Source of the DNA: Lactobacillaceae bacterium
Lineage (GTDB): Bacteria; Bacillota; Bacilli; Lactobacillales; Lactobacillaceae
Assembly (NCBI GenBank): GCA_031282325.1
Contig: JAITDY010000041.1
Coordinates: 1 to 7,933 of the forward strand
DNA: 7,933 bases
Direction of reading: 5' to 3'
Both the position numbers and the translations under genes were made by a program. Positions 1 through 6,026 of the stretch are shown one piece after another (the first letter of the stretch is position 1; each line of letters begins with the position of its first letter). The notes under the pieces are model-generated. The model searched no databases. It was not told the DNA's origin and worked only from the letters and a program-made list of their open reading frames with translations.

Positions 1-991
1 CCGGGACCATAACTAACGGTTTCATAGTTTTATTTTGTTTAGATTTTGCAAATAACGTAAGAACAATTACAAGTCCCAATGTTGCTCCTCCTCCACCAAG
101 ATAAACAAACATATCCATAAATGGAGTAGTAACGATATTTTCTAAAAATTTATGTGCTTGATAATTTTTTAAATTATTAGCCATCATATTTAAATAAATT
201 GGTCCCATGATTGCACCAGTAATATTCCCACCATGAACACCTACAAACCAAAATAATGAAGTCAAAGTAGCTACAACAATTACCCCAATTAACGATCCGC
301 CAAAGGATTCTAATGGCTTGCCTAATAATGTTTCCATCATATTATTAATTGAATGCAAATCAGTTTTTGCTAACAATGTTGCGACTAAATTCCAAAAAAC
401 TAGAATTACAAATCCGGGAATTAGGGCCATAAAAGAATTTGCAACTGCTGGTGGGACGGTATCCGGCATTTTAATTGTAATTTTATGTTTCACAAAAAAC
501 GTAAAAATTACTGATGAAATAACTCCAACTAAAATTGCACCAAATAATCCATTACTGCCCAATTGTCCAAAATCAATTCCAGTACTGAAAGTTTTTTTAT
601 CTAGTTGAGTAACAGCTAATGGCAAAGTAACGATATATGATGCTAAAGCAATTACCGCACTAGAGAATCCATCAACACCCTTTCTTTGTGCATAATTATA
701 TGCAATTCCAAATACGGATACTAGGGCCATAATGCCGAAACTGGCATACCAAATTTTAACTAGAAAATCAGCAAATCCCTGCCCATCACCAGCTAAAAAT
801 TGAGCCCATTTGTCTTTTGTTGGATCAGTTGCGGTAGGGAAATTTTTAATTATTAAGGCTAATGATCCAACCATAATAATTGGCATAACCGCCGCAATCC
901 CATCCCTAATCGAAGAAAGCACATTGTTAGTAGCTAATTTAGAACCAAATGGAACCAATGTTTTTTCTAATTTTTTCATTATATTATCCAT
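1..991 (-). CDS. PTS lactose/cellobiose-family EIIC permease (5' part, cut by left edge)
   Basis: Membrane EIIC subunit of a sugar phosphotransferase system, which would carry a beta-glucoside, cellobiose, chitobiose or lactose type sugar across the membrane for phosphorylation by partner EIIB/EIIA proteins. The frame is open from an ATG at 991 to the window edge, giving 330 codons of a family usually about 420-450 residues long. Family marks are the N-terminal MKKLEKTLVPFGSKLATN-like start, hydrophobic segments throughout, the MPDTVPPAVANSF stretch near residues 175-190, and WFVGVHGGNI with His253. In Bacillus cereus ChbC a histidine at about this place contacts the sugar; the matching conserved glutamate would lie just past the edge. 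A GGAG ribosome site (1004-1001) sits 9 bases before the ATG. No EIIA or EIIB gene is visible, so the sugar cannot be named. The frame is on the minus strand; plus-strand open frames inside it are shadows. Confidence 0.93.
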   Translation of the reverse strand, partial: MDNIMKKLEKTLVPFGSKLATNNVLSSIRDGIAAVMPIIMVGSLALIIKNFPTATDPTKDKWAQFLAGDGQGFADFLVKIWYASFGIMALVSVFGIAYNYAQRKGVDGFSSAVIALASYIVTLPLAVTQLDKKTFSTGIDFGQLGSNGLFGAILVGVISSVIFTFFVKHKITIKMPDTVPPAVANSFMALIPGFVILVFWNLVATLLAKTDLHSINNMMETLLGKPLESFGGSLIGVIVVATLTSLFWFVGVHGGNITGAIMGPIYLNMMANNLKNYQAHKFLENIVTTPFMDMFVYLGGGGATLGLVIVLTLFAKSKQNKTMKPLVMVP

Positions 992-1000
992 TGTTATATT

Positions 1001-1004
1001 CTCC
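1001..1004 (-). promoter_or_regulatory. Ribosome binding site of the PTS EIIC gene
   Basis: On the minus strand GGAG lies 9 bases before the ATG at 991-989. It supports that start over the second in-frame ATG four codons later. Confidence 0.75.
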
Positions 1005-1044
1005 AATAATTATCTATTACATTATTAATATATTATTTTTAAAC

Positions 1045-1069
1045 AAAAAAATAGGCCGGTTGGCCTATT
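1045..1069 (-). terminator. Intrinsic terminator after the glycosyltransferase, before the PTS gene
   Basis: An eight-base perfect stem (AATAGGCC with GGCCTATT, 1050-1057 with 1062-1069) encloses a four-base loop. Read on the minus strand it runs into seven T (1051-1045) and then GTTT. On the plus strand no T run follows, so it acts in the minus direction. It lies 63 bases past the stop of the broken glycosyltransferase, so it most simply ends that transcript. Because it also precedes the PTS gene by 54 bases, it could instead be an attenuator if a promoter lies farther upstream. Confidence 0.85.
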
Positions 1070-1072
1070 GTA

Positions 1073-1093
1073 TATACCAATAACTATACCAAT
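1073..1093. repeat. Two direct ATTGGTATA repeats, 12 bases apart
   Basis: The plus strand reads TATACCAAT at 1073-1081 and again at 1085-1093 (ATTGGTATA on the minus strand), a 12-base period close to one helical turn. The left copy also forms an imperfect palindrome, ATTGTATATACCAAT (1067-1081), that resembles the TGGTATA-type half sites of some GntR/HutC sugar regulators. A regulator binding here is inference; the position between a stop codon and a terminator is unusual for an operator of the PTS gene. Confidence 0.35.
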
Positions 1094-1131
1094 TTAAAAA
1101 ATGGTTGGTTTATTAAAAAAAATATTGTTGA

Positions 1132-2617
1132 CTATTTTCTAATTACATATAAATTATTATCTTGTTTATAGATTTGATAATAAAAATCGTCTACCTTTAA
1201 ATTTTCCATATTTAAAGGTATTACTTTTGGATCAAAACCTTTAATGTTCTGGGGCATTCCATTATTTAATGTATTAAATAATAATAAATTAGGCCAGTAC
1301 AGCGACTCATTATTAGGAACTAATAGCGATAGGATTGGATAATTGGCAACTGAATTATTAAATACTGGTGAATTTTTAAATAAGGTATTTAAATAAATAT
1401 CATTTGTGGTATTGTCAATTTGATCTTTTAATTCTTGTACTAAAATAATGCTTTGTGTTTGAAAGGCAATTTTATTTGCATTCAAAGATGATGCATATAC
1501 AAAAGGAAAAATCAAAATATAGTAACTAAGAAATACAGTAATTATTTGTGTTGGCATTTTAAATATCGTTTTTGTATTAATTGAAATATTATCTAATAAT
1601 AAAATAATTGTAATTACCATAAAAATTGCAAACCCGTAAGCATAACGTGGTTGATATTTAGCTAATTGTTCAACAAAAATCAAAAACACGCCATATGAGA
1701 AAATTGCAGCTAATACCAAATACATAATTGCATAAACAGCTGCTTTCAAAAAAAGAAATTCGGGCTTTTATGACAGACACAGTTACGAAAATTATTAACA
1801 AAACTACTGACAATATAATCCAAATTTTTGCACTTTGATTATAAATAGATTGAAAATATATTTGATAATTATTTATGAATGTTTGATATAAGTCTTTAAA
1901 TTCAGCAATTTTGGTCATATTGCCTCTACCTGAAATTAATTCTGGATTGAATGAAGTTTCAACTACGTATAATAAAGTGGCAATTATATAAACAATTGCA
2001 CTTAAAAAAATTATTAAAATCACGTTTTTTATTTGTTCACCGGCGAGTAAATCTTTTAAAATAAGGGCTAATACCATTACAATATAAATTCCAGAGGATG
2101 CCTGATAAAAATTAAACATTAAAAGTAAACTAATAATTGAAATTACAAAAAATATATTTTTCTTTTTCCACCAAAGGAAGGGTAGAAACGAAAAAAGTAG
2201 GCTAAACGCCATAAATGGGCTATCGAATTTGAAACTAATTGCTTGTAAAAACCACGGATTTAATCCGATTAAAGTAGAAAATATTGATGGAAGTATATCA
2301 AGTTTCTTCGTTAGTGAATAAAGGACAATAATACTGGTGATTGCTAAAATTATTGCCGTTAAAATATTTGGCCAAATCCCTGCGTCTACTAAATGCTTAC
2401 TTCCGTATATAATCCACGAGGTTATTTCACTGCCCCAACGGGAATAAGATTTAGCGAAATCGGTAACCCCAGTTCTTTGTCGAGCAATATCATCTATATA
2501 TGGGTAATTGATTATTCCAATAGATAAAATTGCTATTAAATAAATAGAAAAAATTATAATTATTGATAACTTGTTTTTATTAAAAAATTTCTTAAATTGG
2601 ATTTTATACGTTTCCAT
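1132..2617 (-). pseudogene. GtrII-like membrane glycosyltransferase, frameshifted in a seven-T run
   Basis: The first frame (ATG at 2617) encodes 289 good residues and then runs into 26 out-of-frame residues; a second frame continues as membrane protein from 1749 to a TAG at 1134-1132. Removing one T from the T7 run (1754-1748 on the minus strand) joins them into one 494-residue protein reading ARISFLKAAVYAIM across the junction. The product resembles GtrII-type 'glucosyltransferase domain' proteins: an N-terminal membrane segment (about 17-36), then NYPYIDDIARQR with the Asp42-Asp43 pair in the first outside loop as in GT-C enzymes, an RWG motif, and many further membrane segments. Such enzymes add sugars to surface polymers from a lipid-linked donor. 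No good ribosome site precedes the ATG, which lies 17 bases after a long inverted repeat. The second half has only a TTG start with no ribosome site, so it is not an independent gene. It could be a true pseudogene, a phase-variable gene, or a sequencing error. Confidence 0.85.
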
Positions 2618-2633
2618 ATATATATTTCACGTC

Positions 2634-2675
2634 AGCTGAACATTACTTTAAAAAAACTTAAACTAATGTTCAGCT
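2634..2675 (-). repeat. Long inverted repeat (hairpin) between degV copy 3 and the glycosyltransferase
   Basis: AGCTGAACATTA (2634-2645) and TAATGTTCAGCT (2664-2675) are perfect 12-base arms. Inside them, after one C/C mismatch, TTTAA (2647-2651) pairs with TTAAA (2658-2662), leaving a six-base loop. The right arm holds the last codons and the stop of degV copy 3. On the minus strand the hairpin is followed by GACGTGAAATATATATATGG, with no T run, so it is not a standard intrinsic terminator; on the plus strand it runs into coding sequence. It may protect or process the degV mRNA 3' end, or lower downstream expression. Confidence 0.75.
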
Positions 2676-3538
2676 AAATACTGCCAATCTGGGGCAACAA
2701 TCACCCCGACTGCTTTTTCACCGGTATGCACACCAATCAACGATCCAATAATTCCACGATCGATATTAATTACATCTTTAATTTTTTTTGCATTATCGGC
2801 CCATTCATCTGCTATTAATGTATTGTTAGCATCTACGACTGTAATTCTTTTCGGAAAATTAATGCTGGGAACAAAATCAGCTAATTGCTTTTCAATCCAA
2901 CTCCATGCTCTTTTCATTTGCCTTTCTTTTCCAATAGCAACAATTTTTCCTTCTGAATCAAAAGTTAAAATTGGTTTAATACTTAAAATGCCAGCAACAA
3001 TGGCAATTCCACCACTTAATCTACCAGTTCGTTTCAAGTGAGAAATATCATCAACCACAAAAAAGACTTTTGATTGATCTCTTAAAATTTCCAATTTAGC
3101 TAAAATTTCTTCTAAACTTTTATTTTGCTTAGCCATATCAGCCGCCAGTAAGGCTTGATCGCCCTCAGCTATCACTGTTATTTTAGAATCCCAAACAGTT
3201 ATATCTAACCCTTCAAATTGATTGGCTAGATTGATAACATTTTGATGCATACCAGAAATTCCAGAGGACATTGTAATGAAAATAGCACTGTCATAACCAT
3301 CTTTTTTTGCCGTTTCAAAAGTTTTTAGAATATCAGCTGGTGAAGCTTGGCTAGTAGTCGGCATTTCCTTATTAGAATTCATATCTTCATAAAATTTTGC
3401 AAGTGTCTTCCAATCAGAATCATATTTTATTTTTCCATTAAAAATAATGGGGACCGGAACTTCATAAATTTTATACTTGTTTTTTAGTTCACTTGGAATA
3501 TAACTGGAACTATCAACAATAACAGCTATTTTACTCAT
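2663..3538 (-). CDS. DegV family fatty-acid-binding protein, copy 3
   Basis: Cytosolic 291-residue DegV protein, normal length for the family. Family members (FakB) hold one fatty acid while a FakA kinase phosphorylates it, feeding acyl-phosphate to PlsX/PlsY. Visible marks are DSSSY (9-13), PTTSQASP (60-67), the ligand-loop MSSGISGM (90-97), HLKRTGR with RTGR at 170-173, and VHTGEKAVG with His271. It is the most divergent of the three copies: TSQASP replaces TSQPAP, SGM replaces SGT, and the C-terminus ends in APDWQYLAEH rather than SYDYKKLLG. The ATG overlaps the stop of copy 2 by one base (TAATG), so it is probably translated by coupling; no separate promoter is seen. The stop lies inside the long inverted repeat. 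Which fatty acid it prefers cannot be read from the sequence. Confidence 0.95.
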   Translation of the reverse strand: MSKIAVIVDSSSYIPSELKNKYKIYEVPVPIIFNGKIKYDSDWKTLAKFYEDMNSNKEMPTTSQASPADILKTFETAKKDGYDSAIFITMSSGISGMHQNVINLANQFEGLDITVWDSKITVIAEGDQALLAADMAKQNKSLEEILAKLEILRDQSKVFFVVDDISHLKRTGRLSGGIAIVAGILSIKPILTFDSEGKIVAIGKERQMKRAWSWIEKQLADFVPSINFPKRITVVDANNTLIADEWADNAKKIKDVINIDRGIIGSLIGVHTGEKAVGVIVAPDWQYLAEH

Positions 3539-4422
3539 TAGAGATTCCCCAATAATTTTTTATAATCGTATGAAAAGAAAAATCCGATCGCTTTAGGTCC
3601 TGTGTGAACTGCAATAAACGGCGACACAATTCCCTGAGACACTTCAATATCTGGCCATAAGGAATGTATGGTGTTTGCCCATTGATCAGATAATTCTCTA
3701 TTTTCAGTATCAATAATATCCACTCTCATAGGAAGACTAGACTGTTCGACAGCTTTTTTTAATTTAGTTTCAATAAATTGCCATGCTCCACTCATTCTTC
3801 GCGCTTTTCCAATCGCAATAACTTTTTCATCTACAAAACTTAAAATTGGTTTAATATTTAGCATTCCAGCTAGCATTGCTTGACCACTTCCGATTCGACC
3901 AGTTCTTTGCAAATGTTTAATTGAATCAACAACGATTAAAGTATTTGTAGATCCGCGTAAAATATCTAATTTATTGATAATTTCTTCTTTGCTAAAACCT
4001 TTTTTAGACAATAGAGAAGCATAGACTGCTTGATTCCCAGAACCTAATCCGGCAGTCTGCGAATTCCAGACAGTAATATCAAGACCTTCAAAATCGCTAG
4101 CTAAATTATTAACCGTACTATAGGTTCCAGATATACCTTGAGATAAAACAACAACGATTGCTTGTGGATAACCATCATCTTTAACCTGATTAAAAACATC
4201 TAAAATATCAGTCGGAGCTGGTTGAGAAGTTGTCGGCAATTCTGGCGAAATTTCTTCAACTTCTTCAAAGAATTTATGATAATTATCATTTTTATAATCA
4301 ATATCATGTACCACTTTATTGCCAAAAATAATTGGATCTGGAATTACATAAATATTATTTTCTTTTAATTGTTCATCAGTTAAGTAACTCGAACTGTCTG
4401 TTATTACTGCAACTTTTTGCAT
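3538..4422 (-). CDS. DegV family fatty-acid-binding protein, copy 2
   Basis: Cytosolic 294-residue DegV/FakB-type protein, expected to present a bound fatty acid to a FakA kinase encoded elsewhere. Marks in order are DSSSY (9-13), TTSQPAP (64-70), LSQGISGT (93-100), HLQRTGR with RTGR at 173-176, and AVHTGPKAIGF with His273. It resembles copy 1 more than copy 3, sharing QPAP and the SYDYKKLLG C-terminus. The one clear oddity is Gln95 in the ligand loop where the other two copies have Ser (LSQG against LSSG or MSSG). Both junctions are TAATG one-base overlaps, with copy 1 upstream at 4422 and copy 3 downstream at 3538, so the three are very likely one translationally coupled message. A small minus-strand frame inside it is a shadow. 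Confidence 0.95.
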   Translation of the reverse strand: MQKVAVITDSSSYLTDEQLKENNIYVIPDPIIFGNKVVHDIDYKNDNYHKFFEEVEEISPELPTTSQPAPTDILDVFNQVKDDGYPQAIVVVLSQGISGTYSTVNNLASDFEGLDITVWNSQTAGLGSGNQAVYASLLSKKGFSKEEIINKLDILRGSTNTLIVVDSIKHLQRTGRIGSGQAMLAGMLNIKPILSFVDEKVIAIGKARRMSGAWQFIETKLKKAVEQSSLPMRVDIIDTENRELSDQWANTIHSLWPDIEVSQGIVSPFIAVHTGPKAIGFFFSYDYKKLLGNL

Positions 4423-5315
4423 TAGTTATCTCCTAACAACTTTTTATAATCATACGACCAAATAAAACCAATGGATTTTTCGCCAGTATGGACAGCAATA
4501 AATGGACCAATTTTACCTCTAGTGATTGTAACTTCTGGCCATTTTTCGTGAGCCATTGCGGCCCACTTATCTGACAACTCTGAATTGTTTGCATCGATAA
4601 TATCTAAATGAATTGGTTTTTGAGTAGAAACTAATAATTGACTAAAATTTTTTTCAATATATTGCCAAACACCATTCATTTGTCGAGCTTTACTAATTGC
4701 TACAATTTTTCCATTTTCAAAACCTAAAATGGGTTTGATGCTTAGCATTCCCGCTAACAATGCTTGTCCACCACTTAATCGGCCGGTTCTTTGTAGATGT
4801 TTAATAGAATCTACAGCTATATATACTCCGGTTGAAGATCGTAATTCTTCTAACTTTTTTATAACTTCAATTTTATCTAAACCTTTTTTTAATAGTCCAG
4901 CAGCATAGAGTGCTTGATTACCGGATCCAATCGTGGCAATTTGCGAATCCCAAACTAATATATCTAAATCTTTAAATTCTTCTGCTAGATTTTTCACGGT
5001 TTGAAAAGTACCTGAAATTCCAGATGACAAGGTCACCGCAATTGCTGAATCATAACCATCCTTTTTTACCTTTTGAAAAATTTCTAATATTTTCGCTGGT
5101 GCTGGTTGAGACGTTACCGGTGGCTTAGGTGCATTATTTAATTGTTTAAAAAAATCATCCTCAGATATAAAGTCAGATTCATATTTGACAGTTTTCCCAA
5201 AAATAATCGGATCATCAATAACATAAATATTATTTTCAAAAATATCCTCTGGCAAAATATAATTAGAACTATCAACAATTACAGCTGTTTTATTTTCTTT
5301 TTGTTTATCAACCAC
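4422..5315 (-). CDS. DegV family fatty-acid-binding protein, copy 1
   Basis: Cytosolic 297-residue DegV/FakB-type protein, first of three tandem copies. Expected role: bind a fatty acid and offer its carboxylate to FakA for phosphorylation on the way to phospholipid. Marks are DSSNY (15-19), VTSQPAP (67-73), LSSGISGT (96-103), HLQRTGR with RTGR at 176-179, and AVHTGEKSIGF with His276. All hallmark residues are present, so this copy is the most canonical. The start is GTG at 5315, overlapping the crcB stop by 8 bases, with a perfect AGGAGG (5329-5324) 8 bases before it inside the end of crcB. This is the strongest ribosome site of the operon, so the degV block is probably translated well even if crcB is not. 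Its N-terminus carries about six more polar residues (MVDKQKENK) than the other copies. Confidence 0.96.
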   Translation of the reverse strand: MVDKQKENKTAVIVDSSNYILPEDIFENNIYVIDDPIIFGKTVKYESDFISEDDFFKQLNNAPKPPVTSQPAPAKILEIFQKVKKDGYDSAIAVTLSSGISGTFQTVKNLAEEFKDLDILVWDSQIATIGSGNQALYAAGLLKKGLDKIEVIKKLEELRSSTGVYIAVDSIKHLQRTGRLSGGQALLAGMLSIKPILGFENGKIVAISKARQMNGVWQYIEKNFSQLLVSTQKPIHLDIIDANNSELSDKWAAMAHEKWPEVTITRGKIGPFIAVHTGEKSIGFIWSYDYKKLLGDN

Positions 5316-5634
5316 GAATTAAACCTCCTAAGGTTATTCCAATAAAAGCAGTAATTAATCCACTAAAGTATATTATAGGGAAATATGGTCCTTTTTGGTT
5401 TGTCCCCTCAACACTCATTGTTGAAAAAGTGGTAAAACCGCTGATAATGCCTAATGTTATAAAGGGATCATTAATTTTTAATCCAAATAAAATTCCAGCA
5501 ATAAAAGAACCAAAAACATTAATTTGCCATATGCGGGTAAAATTTTTATTTAAATTATGAAATTTTTTTATCCAAAGGTGCCGTAATACTGCGCCGATTC
5601 CACTACCAACACTAATTAAAAATAAACTAAGCAT
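5308..5634 (-). CDS. crcB: CrcB/Fluc fluoride channel subunit, second of pair
   Basis: Small four-segment membrane protein of the CrcB (Fluc) family, which lets fluoride out of the cell. Family marks, counted from the ATG at 5634 (108 residues): GSGIGAVLRH (10-19), INVFGSFIAG (38-47) with Asn39, and SGFTTFSTM (65-73) with the two Phe of the TTFST box. The frame reaches back to a TTG at 5661 and an ATG at 5646, but the ATG at 5634 gives the usual short N-terminus and overlaps the stop of the first crcB as ATGCTTAG, a typical coupled junction. The 5646 ATG (112 residues) cannot be excluded because neither has a good ribosome site. Paired crcB genes usually make a heteromeric channel. The stop overlaps degV copy 1 by 8 bases. 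Confidence 0.92.
   Translation of the reverse strand: MLSLFLISVGSGIGAVLRHLWIKKFHNLNKNFTRIWQINVFGSFIAGILFGLKINDPFITLGIISGFTTFSTMSVEGTNQKGPYFPIIYFSGLITAFIGITLGGLIRG
5324..5329 (-). promoter_or_regulatory. Strong ribosome binding site for degV copy 1, inside crcB
   Basis: AGGAGG on the minus strand, 8 bases before the GTG at 5315. It lies in the last codons of the upstream crcB gene and fixes the unusual GTG start. Confidence 0.9.
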
Positions 5635-5992
5635 AAACCTTACCATGTATCTTTCTAGCAACTTTGGTCATTAAAATTCCACCAAAAATACTGATTATTA
5701 AAAAAAGAATTGTTTTCAATAAATTTTTTTCAGTATTAAACAAAATCATAATTGTGCTAAAACTAGTAAAAGCGCCCAATACACCGGTTTTTAAAAATGA
5801 TTGCCAATAATTATTAAAATCAAATTCAGATACAAAAGCCAATATAAAAGTTCCAAGTAAATTAATAATCGTAATTGATAAAAGTTGATTATTAATAAAT
5901 ATTGTATTCAAAAAAATTAAACGCAATAGTCCTCCTGTAATCCCACCCAAGAAAACCACTAAAATAATTTTACCTTCCTCTTTTAATTTCAT
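5627..5992 (-). CDS. crcB: CrcB/Fluc fluoride channel subunit, first of pair
   Basis: Small membrane protein, 121 residues, of the CrcB (Fluc) family; with its neighbour it likely forms the fluoride export channel. Marks are GGITGGLLR (16-24), IINLLGTF (42-49) with Asn44, and GAFTSFST (73-80). Hydrophobic segments fall near 8-25, 37-55, 65-84 and 92-110. The ATG at 5992 has no ribosome site in front of it. A GAGGAAGG sequence lies inside the gene at codons 5-7, before ATT and GTG codons in frame, so a start near codon 9-12 is possible and would fit the usual short N-terminus. It is the first gene of the crcB-crcB-degV-degV-degV block. No fluoride riboswitch can fit in the 34 bases between it and the divergent protease ATG. 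Confidence 0.92.
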   Translation of the reverse strand: MKLKEEGKIILVVFLGGITGGLLRLIFLNTIFINNQLLSITIINLLGTFILAFVSEFDFNNYWQSFLKTGVLGAFTSFSTIMILFNTEKNLLKTILFLIISIFGGILMTKVARKIHGKVYA

Positions 5993-5997
5993 ATAAA
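5969..5997 (+). promoter_or_regulatory. Candidate promoter of the matrixin-like protease gene
   Basis: TTTACC (5969-5974) and TATAAA (5992-5997) are separated by 17 bases on the plus strand, matching four and five of six consensus bases. It overlaps the first codons of the divergent crcB gene and would give a leader of about 20 bases before the ATG at 6027. Confidence 0.3.
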
Positions 5998-6026
5998 CAT
6001 TTTATAACTTGTTAAAATTAAAAGAT

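Larger units (their letters stand above)
992..1131. other. Intergenic region between glycosyltransferase and PTS gene
   Basis: These 140 bases hold the terminator, the paired ATTGGTATA repeats and the PTS ribosome site. I see no open frame and no clear RAT-type antiterminator sequence. The AT-rich stretch between the terminator and the ATG (1005-1044) must hold the PTS promoter if the terminator is efficient, but I cannot pick a -35/-10 pair with confidence. Confidence 0.6.

Noticed and set aside
318..1028. Plus-strand open frames at 318-608 and 810-1028
   Set aside because: They are antisense to the PTS EIIC gene, which carries strong family motifs across the whole stretch; neither shows a recognisable protein.
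992..1131. BglG/LicT-type antiterminator site before the PTS gene
   Set aside because: I find no RAT-like sequence overlapping the terminator stem; the hairpin is a plain terminator.
1121..1160. Plus-strand promoter-like TTGACT at 1128
   Set aside because: Its nearest TATAAA is only 14 bases away and no plus-strand gene follows.
1132..1749. Separate membrane protein starting at TTG 1749
   Set aside because: It has no ribosome site and continues the upstream glycosyltransferase after a single-base change in the T7 run, so it is treated as part of one broken gene.
5142..5345. Plus-strand frame over the degV copy 1 start
   Set aside because: Low-complexity antisense shadow of degV and crcB with no ribosome site.
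5993..6026. Fluoride (crcB) riboswitch upstream of crcB
   Set aside because: Only 34 bases lie between the divergent ATGs and no GC-rich pseudoknot-like element is visible.
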